Source of the DNA: Thereva unica
Lineage: Eukaryota; Arthropoda; Insecta; Diptera; Therevidae
Direction: 5' to 3'
Assembly (NCBI GenBank): GCA_949987705.1
Contig: CATLJY010000890.1
Coordinates: 1 to 64,000, forward strand
DNA: 64,000 nucleotides
Shown: positions 43,835 through 54,189 of the stretch, piece after piece
Layout: each line of letters opens with the position of its first letter
Position numbering within the stretch: position 1 is the stretch's first letter
Position numbers and translations under genes: made by a program
The notes under the pieces: generated by a model
Database searches by the model: none
What the model was told of the DNA's origin: nothing
What the model saw: the letters and a program-made list of their open reading frames with translations, nothing else

Positions 43835-44833
43835 ATGGTTCGAACTTTAGCTGCGCAAGTGACGTTGCTCCAGCAGGAGCTGGAACAGATGAGGATGGAC
43901 ACACGTCGGCAGGCGGAACCAGTCGCCATTGAACAAGGTGAATACGAGGCAACCAGGGAGCGTTCACAATCGGCACTGCGGCGGGAGGCTCCGCATTTCG
44001 ACACCAAGCGAAGGTCCCCAGTGTCCGCTTGGAACATTAAGTTTTCGGGTGATGACAATGAGTTATCAGCGGAAGAGTTCCTGTTTCGAGTGGAAACTCG
44101 GGCCAGGGATGAATGGATCAGCCAGTCCGAGGTATGTCGGAACATCTCGTCTTTGTTGAGAGGCAGGGCCGAGGATTGGTGCTGGTCCCAATTTCGTCGT
44201 CAGGTTAGGGATCCCGAGTGGAAGGACGTGAGGAGCCACCTGACCAGTCAGTTCAGGAGGAGAGAGTCCGATTATCAGATAGTGATACGGATGTTGGAAT
44301 GTCGGCAAGATAGGGACACATATGAAGTGTATGTGTCAAAGGTGTTGGCTTTGTACAACAGGATGGCCACTCCTATGCCGGAACCAGAGCTGGTCGAGAT
44401 TGTGTCAGACAACCTGAACGGGACTCTGTGTACAGTAGTCGTCGGTCAGCGATTTGATAGCATGCGTCAGCTGCGTGAAGCTTGCTTAAGGGCCGAACGG
44501 TGGCAAGAGCAAAGACGCCAGGACCGTCGGCAAGTTCCTAAAATTCATGAAATCGAGTCTGTCAACCGATGTCCAGATGGACAGCCAATAGGTGACGAAT
44601 TTGACTCTGCGGTTGAGGAGGTCACACGACCCAGTTCCCCAGGCAGACGTCGAGTCGTGACGTGTTGGAACTGTCACCAACAGGGCCACTTGTATACGGA
44701 CTGCTCATCAGAAACACGAAACCTGTTTTGCTATAGGTGTGGCAAGCCAGGTACCATTTCGACACGTTGTCCCGTATGTGCGGGAAACAACCCTCGGGGT
44801 GCGAGGAGCAACGGGTGCTCGCGCCCGACTTAA
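43835..44833 (+). CDS. gag: Gypsy gag, shortened
   Basis: A 332-residue frame. It starts with a short coiled-coil-like segment (LAAQVTLLQQELEQMRMDTRR). A capsid-like domain follows (WNIKFSGDDNELSAEEFLFRVETRA through LREACLRAERWQ), then a linker and two Cys-rich knuckles. The first is complete (CWNCHQQGHLYTDC). The second reads CYRCGKPGTISTRC, with Thr where the zinc-binding His belongs, followed by CPVC. An upstream start is possible, because in-frame sequence before 43835 is also polar. The frame ends soon after the knuckles, and pol continues in an overlapping frame from 44737. Confidence 0.88.
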   Translation: MVRTLAAQVTLLQQELEQMRMDTRRQAEPVAIEQGEYEATRERSQSALRREAPHFDTKRRSPVSAWNIKFSGDDNELSAEEFLFRVETRARDEWISQSEVCRNISSLLRGRAEDWCWSQFRRQVRDPEWKDVRSHLTSQFRRRESDYQIVIRMLECRQDRDTYEVYVSKVLALYNRMATPMPEPELVEIVSDNLNGTLCTVVVGQRFDSMRQLREACLRAERWQEQRRQDRRQVPKIHEIESVNRCPDGQPIGDEFDSAVEEVTRPSSPGRRRVVTCWNCHQQGHLYTDCSSETRNLFCYRCGKPGTISTRCPVCAGNNPRGARSNGCSRPT

Positions 44834-46089
44834 ACTCACCCGTCGTCAGCCATGACAAGTTACAGGTTAGACAGGATGTTATCTCTGGGGTAATTGAGCC
44901 GTCCAATAGTCCTTGGAATTCACCGGTGGTGTTGGTGCGCAAGCCAGGGAAGGTACGCCTGTGCCTTGATTCGCGGAAAGTGAACTCCGTCACTGTTAAG
45001 GACGCTTACCCTCTTCCACACATTGATGGTCTACTGGGTCGTCTCCAAGACACCAAGTACATCACCAGTTTGGACCTGAAGGACGCGTTCTGGCAAATCC
45101 CGCTGGAAAAGAAGTCACGAGAGAGGACAGCCTTCACTGTCCCCGGTCGTCCACTGTATCAATTTACAGTGATGCCATTTGGTCTATGTAACGCGCCACA
45201 GCGTATGTGCCGTTTAATGGACAAGGCTATTCCAGGACATCTCCGTGAAAACGTATTTGTCTATCTAGACGATCTACTCGTGGTATCACCAGACTTTGAC
45301 TCACATGTACGTCTTCTCGATGAGGTTGCTGGCTGCTTGCGTAGGGCAGGGTTGACCATCAACCTGAACAAGTGTAAATTTTGCGTGACTGAAGTAAAGT
45401 ATCTTGGCTTCATAATTGGGGACGGAACGTTGAAAACGGATCCTGCAAAGGTGACGGCCATCACGGAATTTCCAACTCCTAAATCTCATAAGCAGGTTAG
45501 GAGATTTTTGGGAATGACGGGGTGGTATCAACGCTTCATCCACAATTATGCTAGCGTGGCTTCTCCAGTCACGGATTGTTTAAAAACCAAGCCATTCCGA
45601 TGGTCTGACGAGGCCCAGCAATCCTTCGAGAAGTTAAAACGGCTTATGACCGAAGCTCCGTTGCTAGTCACTCCGGATTTTTCTAAACGTTTTTATATTC
45701 AGTGCGATGCTAGCCGAAGTGGTGTGGGAAGCGTGCTGTTTCAGCGAGATAGTGTGGGAGGAGAACATCCCATCTCTTACATGTCTAAGAAACTGAACGC
45801 AGCACAGCGAAACTACACCATCACGGAACTTGAATGTTACGCCGCTGTACTGAGTATAAAAAAGTTTAGAGCATACGTAGAGGGACAAGCATTCACGGTG
45901 ATTACTGACCATGCGAGTCTGAAGCGGCTCATGAGTCAGAAAGAGCTGAACGGTCGACTGGCAAGATGGAGCCTAAAGCTCCAGGGGTTCGTGTTCACGA
46001 TCGAACACCGAAAGGAAGTCAAAACGTGGTGCCGGACGCTTTGTTGCGCCGGGACTGCGTGGACGACATCTCTTTCTGTCGCGATGTAG
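44737..46089 (+). pseudogene. pol: Gypsy pol: reverse transcriptase and RNase H, protease missing
   Basis: A 450-residue frame. Reverse transcriptase: VIEPSNSPWNSPVVLV, YITSLDLKDAFWQI (catalytic Asp about 113), TVMPFGLCNAPQ and FVYLDDLLVVS (YLDD about 176-179). RNase H: IQCDASRSGVG (Asp about 324), TELECYAAV (Glu about 366) and VITDHASLK (Asp about 391). The aspartic protease and most of its linker are absent: gag knuckle sequence runs almost directly into the RT (GVIEPSNSPW). This points to an internal deletion. Near 46012 a one-base change breaks the frame between RNase H and integrase, and the reading continues in the frame from 45966. Confidence 0.88.
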
Positions 46090-46992
46090 ACATGGACTCC
46101 TCGGCTTTTAGGTCTCCCGAATATACACAACTGGCTGAACGAATCTTGAGCGCCACCCCACAACTACCAGATTTGCGTGTTTCTGAGGGGTATGTTTTTC
46201 ACCGTACGTCACCACGTACGGGAGACACGGTTGCGGACGACATGACGTGGAAATTATGGATACCTTCGGAACTGACTGCGTCTTTAATCGAGTCGGCTCA
46301 CGCACCTCCGCAAGCTTCACATGGCGGTGTCCACAAAACCTTGTTTCGTCTTCGCGAAAGGTACTATTGGCCTGGCATGTCAAGCCAAGTTCGAAAATAT
46401 GTGGGGCAATGCGAAGTGTGTAAGACATCTAAGACTCCAACCACTATCTTACGGCCTCCCATGGGCAAGGCCATGGAGGTGCAGCGACCATTTCAATTGC
46501 TATATATCGACTATATGGGTCCGTATCCACGTACGAAAAAAGGACACACAGCAGTGTTTGTGGTGTTGGATGCGTTCACCAAATTCAGTTTTCTTCATCC
46601 GGTGCTTGGCGAGACAACTAAGGCCGCGGTGAATTTCCTTGAGAAGAGAATTTTCCATACCTTCGGGGTTCCCGAGGTCATTTTCTCCGATAATGGCCGG
46701 CATTTTACTTCTCACGAGTTTACAAAGTTGATGAACGATTACGGCATCCAACACAAATTTGCAGCTGTACATTCTCCCCAAGCCAACGCCTCCGAGCGGC
46801 TCAACCGATCTCTTTTGGCCGCTATTCGGGCGTATTTAGGCAAAGATCACAGAGATTGGGACCTCAACCTGTCGTCAATAGAGTGTGCCTTCCGAAGTGC
46901 CCGTCACGAATCAATTGGAACCTCACCTTATCATGCCTTGTTCGGATCCCACATGATCCTCCACGGGTCAGCTTATCCGCTTCTAAGAGTAT
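46012..46992 (+). pseudogene. Integrase, N-terminal and catalytic part
   Basis: Reads KGSQNVVPDALLRRD onward, in the frame that opens at 45966. Zinc module: His at residues 112 and 119 (SAHAPPQASHGG), Cys at 149 and 152 (CEVC). Catalytic triad: Asp about 182 (YIDYMGPYP), Asp about 242 (IFSDNGRHF) and Glu about 277 (NASERLNRS). After LLRVL (about residue 343) the frame enters the inserted foldback element. The missing end resumes at 50599. Confidence 0.9.
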
Positions 46993-47016
46993 TAGTCCAT
47001 TCAAAACGCGCGTTAT

Positions 47017-47456
47017 GGTGTTCCAAAATAACACCGTTAAGAAAATCGAACCCTAAACGTTTTTGGGGTCGCTGATCACGAAAATCGAGGTCCCGCGGTC
47101 CCAAAATTAGGGCGTCACCCCTAAAAATGCAAAAAACACCCCTTTTTAGGGGGTTTTCGCGATTACTTCAATAATAATGAAAACTAATGCGATGAAATGC
47201 ACTTTTTTTAATATTTATTTGCGAAGGGGGTAGATTTATACTAAATTTAGGCGAGCTTAATGGTAAGGGGTACCCCTAAAGGGTTGAAAGTACCCCTAAA
47301 TTGGCGAAAAATGGCAAAAATTGTAAAAAAATTTTTTTTCAAGTTTTTGCTTCAAATTCGATTGTGGGCGTACTGTCAGGCAGAAATAAATTATTTTCAA
47401 CCCTTAGGGGGTTAAAACTACCCCTACAATATAGTTAATTGAAAACTAGGGGGGGA
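47017..47456 (+). repeat. ~440-bp arm module (reference copy)
   Basis: Contains GTGTTCCAAAATAACACCGT, a CTGATCACGAAAATCGAGG phrase, a C4-T5-A-G5 palindrome (CACCCCTTTTTAGGGGG), a run of TACCCCTAAAGGGTTGAAAG, and ends GTTAATTGAAAACTAGGGGG. The same module, in inverted orientation, fills 49245-50570. Confidence 0.9.
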
Positions 47457-47919
47457 GGGGGGGGGGTGTTCCAAAATAACACCGTTAAGAAAATCGAACC
47501 CTAAACGTTTTTGGGGTCGCTGATCACGAAAATCGAGGTCCCGCGGTCCTAAAATTAGGGCGTCACCCCTAAAAATGCAAAAAACCCATTTTTTAGGGGG
47601 TTTTCGCGATTATTTCAGTAATAATGAAAACTAATGCACTTTTTTAAATATTTATTTGCAAAGGGGGTTGATTTATACTAAATTTAGGTGAGCTTAATGG
47701 TAAGGGATACCCCTAAAGGGTTGAAAGTACCCCTAAATTGGCGAAAAATGGCAAAAACTGTAAACAAATTTTTTTTCAAGTTTTTGCTTACTGCGGGGTG
47801 GGTGAGGGACGTCAGCAAGCGTGTGGCGCAAGAGGCGCGGGCGGAACAGGGCGGACAGCGGCAGGCGGGTAGCAGAAGAAAAGAGGGTAAAAAATTTCCA
47901 AATGTTTTAATAATATTTC

Positions 47920-48920
47920 TAGTGATGAAACGATTTCGATTACGATTAATCGTAATCGACGATTATTAGTATTTAACGATTAATCGTAATCGTCGATTAT
48001 CATTGCGATTATTTGTCGATTATCTATGAAAAGTATTTTAAAATAAATTTTGTTTAAATTGTCGTTAAGGACCTTTATAAATGCGTCTTATAGATTACAC
48101 CTTTACATGATGTATCCGAACGCATTAGGAACTCTCCTACGACAGCTTAGGGAGCTCCCAGTCCCGTTCGCATAGTTGGCAAACAGGTTTGGTTGGTTTT
48201 TTACATTTTTTCCTCGGAGCACATTAGTACTGGCAAATTTAAACAGTGAAGCTTCTGTTGCTCAGCTCTCAGCACCAGTAAAACAGTATCTGGGGTATCT
48301 GCAAGGATAAAATTGATGATTTCTGTGTCATCACAAAGCCTCTTTTTTTAAAAAGTTTCAAAGACAACGCGACTATTTATGCTTTTTATATGTAGGTATT
48401 CCAGCCATAGAAGAAGTAGACTCGTGTATCAAATCCTCCAACCTACTGCAAGATGCCGACATTTTTCAGTTTAGGGAAATAGCCACACAATACCCAGGGG
48501 TGGTAGCACGTAAGTTGTTTCAAACGACCTCCTCATGCAAAAATATTTGTAAAACTTGAATTTTTGTATGAAGAGGTCGATTGAAACAACTTATGTGCTA
48601 CCACCCCTGTTTTTGCCAGAAATCGCAAAAATGTTTGTGTTTAAAACCAGTGTCGCATCTAAGAGGTCGCTTTCGATTGCCGGCTTGATTCAGACCGACA
48701 AAAAACAGACTGACAATTTAGAAATATTGTGTTTGTAGTATTTAAATTTTGAATACCAAATTTTGTAATATTGTAACACATTTCCTTAACTTTAAAATAT
48801 GTTTTATTTAAAATATACAAAATGTTGCAATAATCGTAATCGTAATCGTAATCGTCGATTATTGTGGCTGATAATCGTAATCGTTATCGTAATCGCTAAG
48901 TGATAATCGTTTCATCACTA
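47920..48920. mobile_element. Non-autonomous hAT with ATTACG arrays
   Basis: A 1,001-bp element with ends TAGTGATGAAACGATT and AATCGTTTCATCACTA, flanked by the perfect 8-bp duplication AATATTTC (47912-47919 and 48921-48928). Inside each end lies an array of the hexamer ATTACG/CGTAAT with variants (ATTAATCG, CGATTATT). A frame at 48556-48738 (FLPEIAKMFVFKTSVASKRS, then LSIAGLI) looks like a decayed hAT dimerisation block (P-x-S-x-x-SER-x-FS-x-AG), so it is a deletion derivative of a full hAT. Confidence 0.92.
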
Positions 48921-50595
48921 AATATTTCATCAAATATAAAATTTTAATGCAAAACAATAAATTTCAATTTTGTTTTTCAATTTTTTTATATAAAGTTGTT
49001 TTTATTATAGTAAGTTCGCCTTAATTTAGTATAAATCGCAAATAAATATTTAAAAAAGTGCATTAGTTTTCATTATTACTGAAATAATCGCGAAAACCCC
49101 CTAAAAAGGGGAGTTTTTGCATTTTTAGGGGTGACACCCTAATTTTAGGACCGCGGGACCTCGATTTTCGTGATCAGCGACCCCAAAAACCGGTTCGATT
49201 TTCTTAACGGTGTTATTTTGGAACTCCCCCCCCCCCTAGTTTTCAATTAACTATATTGTAGGGGTAGTTTTAACCCCCTAAGGGTAGAAAATAATTTATT
49301 TCTGCCTGACAGTACGCCCACAATCGAATTTGAAGCAAAAACTTGAAAAAAAGTTTTTTTTACAATTTTTGCCATTTTCGCCAATTTAAGGGTACTTTCA
49401 ACCCTTTAGGGATACCCCTTACCATTAAGCTCGCCCAAATTTAGTATAAATCAACCCCCTTCGCAAATAAATATTAAAAAAAGTGCATTTCATCGCATTA
49501 GTTTTCATTATTATTGAAATAATCGCGAAAACCCCCTAAAAAGGGGGGTTTTTTGCATTTTTAGGGGTGACGCCCTAATTTTGGGACCGCGGGACCTCGA
49601 TTTTCGTGATCAGCGACCCCAAAAACGTTTAGGGTTCGATTTTCTTAACGGTGTTATTTTGGAACACCCCCCCCCTCCCCCCCTAGTTTTCAATTAACTA
49701 TATTGTAGGGGTAGTTTTAACCCCCTAAGGGTTGAAAATAATTTATTTCTGCCTGACAGTACGCCCACAATCGAATTTGAAGCAAAAACTTGAAAAAAAG
49801 TTTTTTTTTACAATTTTTGCCATTTTTCGCCAATTTAAGGGTACTTTCAACCCTTTAGGGATACCCCTTACCATTAAGCTCGCCCAAATTTAGTATAAAT
49901 CAACCCCCTTCGCAAATAAATATTAAAAAAAGTGCATTTCATCGCATTAGTTTTCATTATTATTGAAATAATCGCGAAAACCCCCTAAAAAGGGGTGTTT
50001 TTTGCATTTTTAGGGGTGACGCCCTAATTTTGGGACCGCGGGACCTCGATTTTCGTGATCAGCGACCCCAAAAACGTTTAGGGTTCGATTTTCTTAACGG
50101 TGTTATTTTGGAACACCCCCCCCCCTCCCCCCCTAGTTTTCAATTAACTATATTGTAGGGGTAGTTTTAACCCCCTAAGGGTTGAAAATAATTTATTTCT
50201 GCCTGACAGTACGCCCACAATCGAATTTGAAGCAAAAACTTGAAAAAAAGTTTTTTTTTACAATTTTTGCCATTTTTCGCCAATTTAAGGGTACTTTCAA
50301 CCCTTTAGGGATACCCCTTACCATTAAGCTCGCCCAAATTTAGTATAAATCAACCCCCTTCGCAAATAAATATTAAAAAAAGTGCATTTCATCGCATTAG
50401 TTTTCATTATTATTGAAATAATCGCGAAAACCCCCTAAAAAGGGGTGTTTTTTGCATTTTTAGGGGTGACGCCCTAATTTTGGGACCGCGGGACCTCGAT
50501 TTTCGTGATCAGCGACCCCAAAAACGTTTAGGGTTCGATTTTCTTAACGGTGTTATTTTGGAACACCCCCCCCCCCCCGCGTTTTGAATGGACTA

Positions 50596-50930
50596 TATTA
50601 GGAGCCCTACAAGAAGACGTGGCGGTGTTGCCCGCTGCAGACCGTAGGCAAGCGCTGCAGGAACGCGTGGAACAGCATCTGGCTGAGGCCCACACGAGAC
50701 ACGAGAAAACTTACAATCTGCGTAGTAGAGTAGTAGAGTTCTCACCCGGGCAAGTGGTATACCGACGAACGTTTCCCGTTAGTAGAAAAGCTGATCGATT
50801 TAGCGCCAAACTCGCCGACAAATTTACCAAAGCTCGCGTTAGGCGAAAACTGGGGAGCTGTCGATTCGAGCTGGAGGACATGAAAGGTAGACCGATAGGA
50901 ATATACCATGGAAAGGACCTCCGGAAATAA
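50596..50930 (+). pseudogene. Integrase C-terminal end
   Basis: After the insertion the integrase frame goes on as GALQEDVAVLPAADRRQAL, then YNLRSRVVEFSPGQVVYRRT and FELEDMKGRPIGIYHGKDLR, ending at a stop near 50928. This is the GPY/F-type tail of Gypsy integrases, here without the GPY/F motif itself (it reads ARVRRKLGSCRFEL). Confidence 0.87.
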
Positions 50931-51995
50931 CCATCATCCTCGTCGAAGCAACTTGTTGGATTTCATACTTCTCAAATTTTTTTTTGTTCCGGTCTTCTAT
51001 AGTGACCGGCTAGCTCAATAGCTGGAGCATAAAACTCTTAATCTCAGGGTTATGGGTCGAGCCACACCTTCAGTCGTAGTCATTGAGATTATCCCAACAC
51101 ACCAAATCAGGCCGTTTTGTTTTTTCGGCTCCTCACTCCCTCGCAAGTCGGGTTTGTGGAGCCGAGGGATTGTAACGGCAGTCCTAATAAAATAATCACC
51201 CGTTATCCACTGACTAAAATTTTTTTGTCACTGAGAAAATAAAAAAAATAAGTACGTCGAGAAATCGAAAAAAACAAATTAAAAAAAATTATGATTTTCT
51301 GGGGAGTGTGATTTGAACGATTATAGAGATAGGACGGGATAAGGTTTTTTTTATTTTTTAAAAAAAGAAAAAAAGTTTGAGTCTAGTTGGAGCTGTATAG
51401 AATTTCTTATAAAAAAAGAGAAAAAAGGCCCCAGAACTAGACAAGTAAAGTTTTGGGGAGATACCGTCCGAAACTTGTTAATATTCGGTTTAATGGACGA
51501 GATATTTTTTTTTGGAGAATAAAGTCATTGAAAATTTTGGCTGGAGAAGATTTCTGATAGAAAACCGGGATAATCAGACTTTTGGGGAATAAGGAGCTGG
51601 TAGTTGTATATATGCGAGCTGGGCCAACACCGGACAGAACTGCACCCCACAAGGACGAAGCTGTGCTGAGGAGCTCCTATAAGAATTGAGGGTAAACCAG
51701 GAAGTGGATGTGGTATGTGAAGGAGGACGACCGCAAAGGAGATAATGTTGGCTTGATGAGGCGAATACTCTTAAGGTAAACTAGTTGATAAGGCACGTCA
51801 GATTGAAGTCGGCTAGAGCAAGAGAAGGGCTCTACATTAAGAAGCGGGTTCTAGTACCAAGGACATCCATTTATACGGAGGCGGACTGGATGGATTGTTA
51901 TGTTGTAAAGTTTATTTTGGAAAACTAAACAATTGTTTTTTTTTTAAGTTAATTTGATTAATGTTCCTTATTTTTGTGTTTACAATTCAAAATTT
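50931..51995 (+). other. 3' untranslated part of the Gypsy element
   Basis: About 1 kb without an env-like frame. It holds a tRNA-Lys-like segment (51004-51076) and A/T-rich sequence, and ends at the polypurine tract. Confidence 0.65.
51004..51076 (+). repeat. tRNA-Lys-like sequence in the element
   Basis: GACCGGCTAGCTCAATAGCT, then GGAGCAT, AAAACTCTTAATCTCAGGGT and a T-arm-like GGGTCGAGCC follow tRNA-Lys(CUU) over ~73 bases, with CTT at the anticodon place. The acceptor stem pairs poorly and the T-loop is altered (GGTCGAG instead of GGTTCGAG), so it is a pseudo-tRNA, not a tRNA gene. Confidence 0.75.
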
Positions 51996-52006
51996 AGAGG
52001 GGACAG
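51996..52006 (+). promoter_or_regulatory. Candidate polypurine tract
   Basis: AGAGGGGACAG lies before AGTCCCAGG, a possible LTR start of the AGT type seen in gypsy-group elements. Confidence 0.55.
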
Positions 52007-54064
52007 AGTCCCAGGTTAATAATATTTTCATTGAATTACTTAAAAATATTGGTTAATTATTATTGATAGGATAATTTTGTTTTTGTTTAATAGGATTGTA
52101 ATCTAGTGTTGTATACCCTAGCAACTTTCTGCGCCGTGGCAAATTTTTTTATGATTTTGTGATCATTGCTTTTGTGTGTGACTTTAAATCATTGATTGTT
52201 GGTTTTTGTTTGTTGAATGTTGTACACAACGATTTTCTTCGATAGTTATTGTCTGCAATTTTCTTTTTTTCTTTTCAATGTTTGTTAAAGTATGTGTTAA
52301 CAGGAATTGACATTGTTTGTGAAAGGAGACGCGTACTGGCCAGTAGTGATGAGCAAACGCAAGAACAAGACAAGACTAATCTAGTCTTGTTCTTGTCTTG
52401 TTCTTGTTCAGTCTGTCTTGTTCTTGTTCTTGCAAGCATAGCTAAGTCTTGTTCTTGTTCTTGTTCTTGCAAACATACCTAAGTCTTGTTCTTGTTCTTG
52501 TTCTTGCAAATATACCTAAGGCTTGTTCTTGTTCTTACTAAATGTGCAAGACCAAGACAAGGCAAGACAAAACTGCAAGGCCAAGGTATTTTCTCGCATG
52601 TAGTAGGTATTGTATGTTGATTTTATAAAATGGTTATTGAAAAAAACCTAGACTTTAATAAAAAAAATTATATCCAAACAACAAAATGCAAAAATTGATT
52701 TTAAAACTATTATAATTTTAGCGTCAGTCAGTCAGCGCCAAAAGTTTGTATACACCGAAAATTTACTACCTTTGAGGTGAGAATTCCACCTGGCTTTTTT
52801 ATTAAACAAATCAGTTTCACGACTGCTCTTGGTGACGTTATTATGTTTGCGCCCCTGAAAAATTACATACATATGGGAACAAGTTAGGCGTAGACATTTT
52901 TCTGTCAAGTGTGTAAGCAACAAATTACAACGGAAATATTTTGAAGCAAAAGTAAACTAGTGTTATACCCATTACTTATTATAAAAAATTAGGTTGTTCA
53001 AGTATGATTCATTAAAGAAGAAATGTCGTGTATGGGCACAAAAAATTATTAAATCCCTTTGCAGCAATACAAAAACTGGCCCACGCTCCTGTCGTTCTTA
53101 CGATGCGATGTAACCAATGTGGAGGCCTTGAAAATATTACATACATTGAGAAAAGTCCGAGTTTCCTTGCCATCCAAAAAGCAAAAGAGGTTACTCAAAA
53201 AAGAATTTTTTTAGAGCATTTTTTCTTTTCTAATAAACTACTTGAACTACTGAATACTGACATCTAAGGTTTGATTTTGCTTCAAAATATTTGCGGTTTC
53301 TCACCTAGAAAATGTTTTTAATAGAATGAATTTAGGTGGAATTTTTGCAAGAATCTTGCAAGAAATCTTGCTCTGGGTCTTGTTCGTGCAGAGTTAGTCT
53401 TGTTCTTGTTCTTGCAAGCATAACTAAGTCTTGTTCTTGTTCTTGTTCTTGCAAAATGTACAAGAACAAGACAAGACTGCAAGAACAAGACCACTTTTGC
53501 TCATCACTACTGGCCAGGACGGGTTTTTTTCTTTTTTTCTGTCAGTTAGTTCATAGCTGTCGACTTTTGTCATAGAGTTAGTTGTTCCTCTTTTTGTGGC
53601 GTTTATTATACATGTGCTGTTAAACAGAAAAGGAAAAAAAAACATTGATGAAGTATAAATAAAAAATAAATCTTTTAAACGAATTAAAGTAATGTTTCTT
53701 AAGGAAAAAAATTTACCATTGGAGATGATGGAGGGCTAGAGTCCTGATGGCTTAGCGGTGGACGATGGTTATCTCTCCGGAACTTTTTTTCAGGTACCCG
53801 ACTCGATTAATATAGGCTCTCGACGATCGCCTTGAAGGGAGGCGCTCCTGTCTGGTGGTGATGCAGCAAGTTGGATGGTACTTCCGGGTTCTCACCAACC
53901 CACGACCCCCCCCCCCCGGCCAGCCAGCCCTACTCTGGAGGCCCGGAGTACTGTCGGTTTAATTTTCAGGTGGTTTTTTGGTGAAAGTTTTGTGTCCAAC
54001 TTGTTTTTTTTGGGTGTGGATCTGAGGTTGGCCTCTTCGGGCAACCAACTCTAGGTTCACATTA
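52007..54064 (+). repeat. 3' LTR, interrupted by a hAT
   Basis: From 52167 it matches the 5' LTR up to CTGGCCAG (52336-52343), then resumes after the hAT at 53518 to TTCACATTA at 54064. The first ~160 bp have no partner in the 5' copy. Confidence 0.8.
52344..53509. mobile_element. Non-autonomous hAT with TTCTTG arrays
   Basis: A 1,166-bp element with ends TAGTGATGAGCAAA and TTTGCTCATCACTA, flanked by the perfect 8-bp duplication CTGGCCAG (52336-52343 and 53510-53517). Both subterminal zones are arrays of TTCTTG/CAAGAA (about 52365-52545 and 53345-53495). The centre (52560-53330) is AT-rich. A 79-residue frame at 53028-53267 with CNQCGG shows no clear transposase match. Confidence 0.93.
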
Positions 54065-54083
54065 AAGCTTGTTAAAGAATCTA

Positions 54084-54162
54084 GGCTATCCCGCACGTGT
54101 GGCCTCGACCCACCTGACCCTGATTAAGCGAGTATCATGCTCTGCCAACTGAGATAGCCGGG
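54084..54162 (-). repeat. tRNA-Lys-like pseudogene beside the 3' LTR
   Basis: Minus-strand CCCGGCTATCTCAGTTGGCA, GAGCATGATACTC, CAGGGTC and GTGGGTCGAGG follow tRNA-Lys with small insertions in the anticodon arm. It starts ~20 bases beyond the LTR edge. It could be a SINE head. Confidence 0.65.
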
Positions 54163-54189
54163 TTCCTCGAAACCGTTAATACAGAAATG

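Larger units (their letters stand above)
46993..50595. mobile_element. 3.6-kb foldback element with tandem arm modules
   Basis: Inserted in the integrase with a 3-bp duplication TAT (46990-46992 and 50596-50598). Removing it restores LLRVLGALQ. Terminal repeats are TAGTCCATTCAAAACGCG and its reverse complement. Each arm is built of a ~440-bp module: on the left one full forward copy (about 47017-47456) and a partial second (about 47465-47790); on the right three full inverted copies (about 49245-50570) and a partial one (about 49010-49245). G-runs join the modules. A 130-bp unique piece and a 1.0-kb hAT occupy the centre. No transposase is present. Confidence 0.92.
41594..54064 (+). mobile_element. 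Gypsy-type LTR retrotransposon with nested insertions
   Basis: Plus-strand element: 5' LTR (at least 41594-42319), tRNA-Lys primer site, long leader, gag, pol without protease, integrase cut by a 3.6-kb insertion, the remaining integrase, polypurine tract, 3' LTR (about 52007-54064, itself carrying a 1.17-kb hAT). The LTRs are nearly identical where they align. Where the 5' LTR begins is unsure: similarity starts at TGCTTTTG (41594 and 52167), but a polypurine tract at 51996-52006 suggests that the true LTR starts about 160 bp earlier and that the 5' copy is truncated. Gene defects make this copy non-autonomous. Confidence 0.9.

Noticed and set aside
51004..51076. Functional tRNA-Lys gene
   Set aside because: The acceptor stem pairs at only about three positions and the T-loop is altered, so it is listed as tRNA-like only.
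52275..52482. Frames encoding Cys-Ser or Gln-Glu-Gln repeats
   Set aside because: They are translations of the TTCTTG hexamer array in the hAT end.
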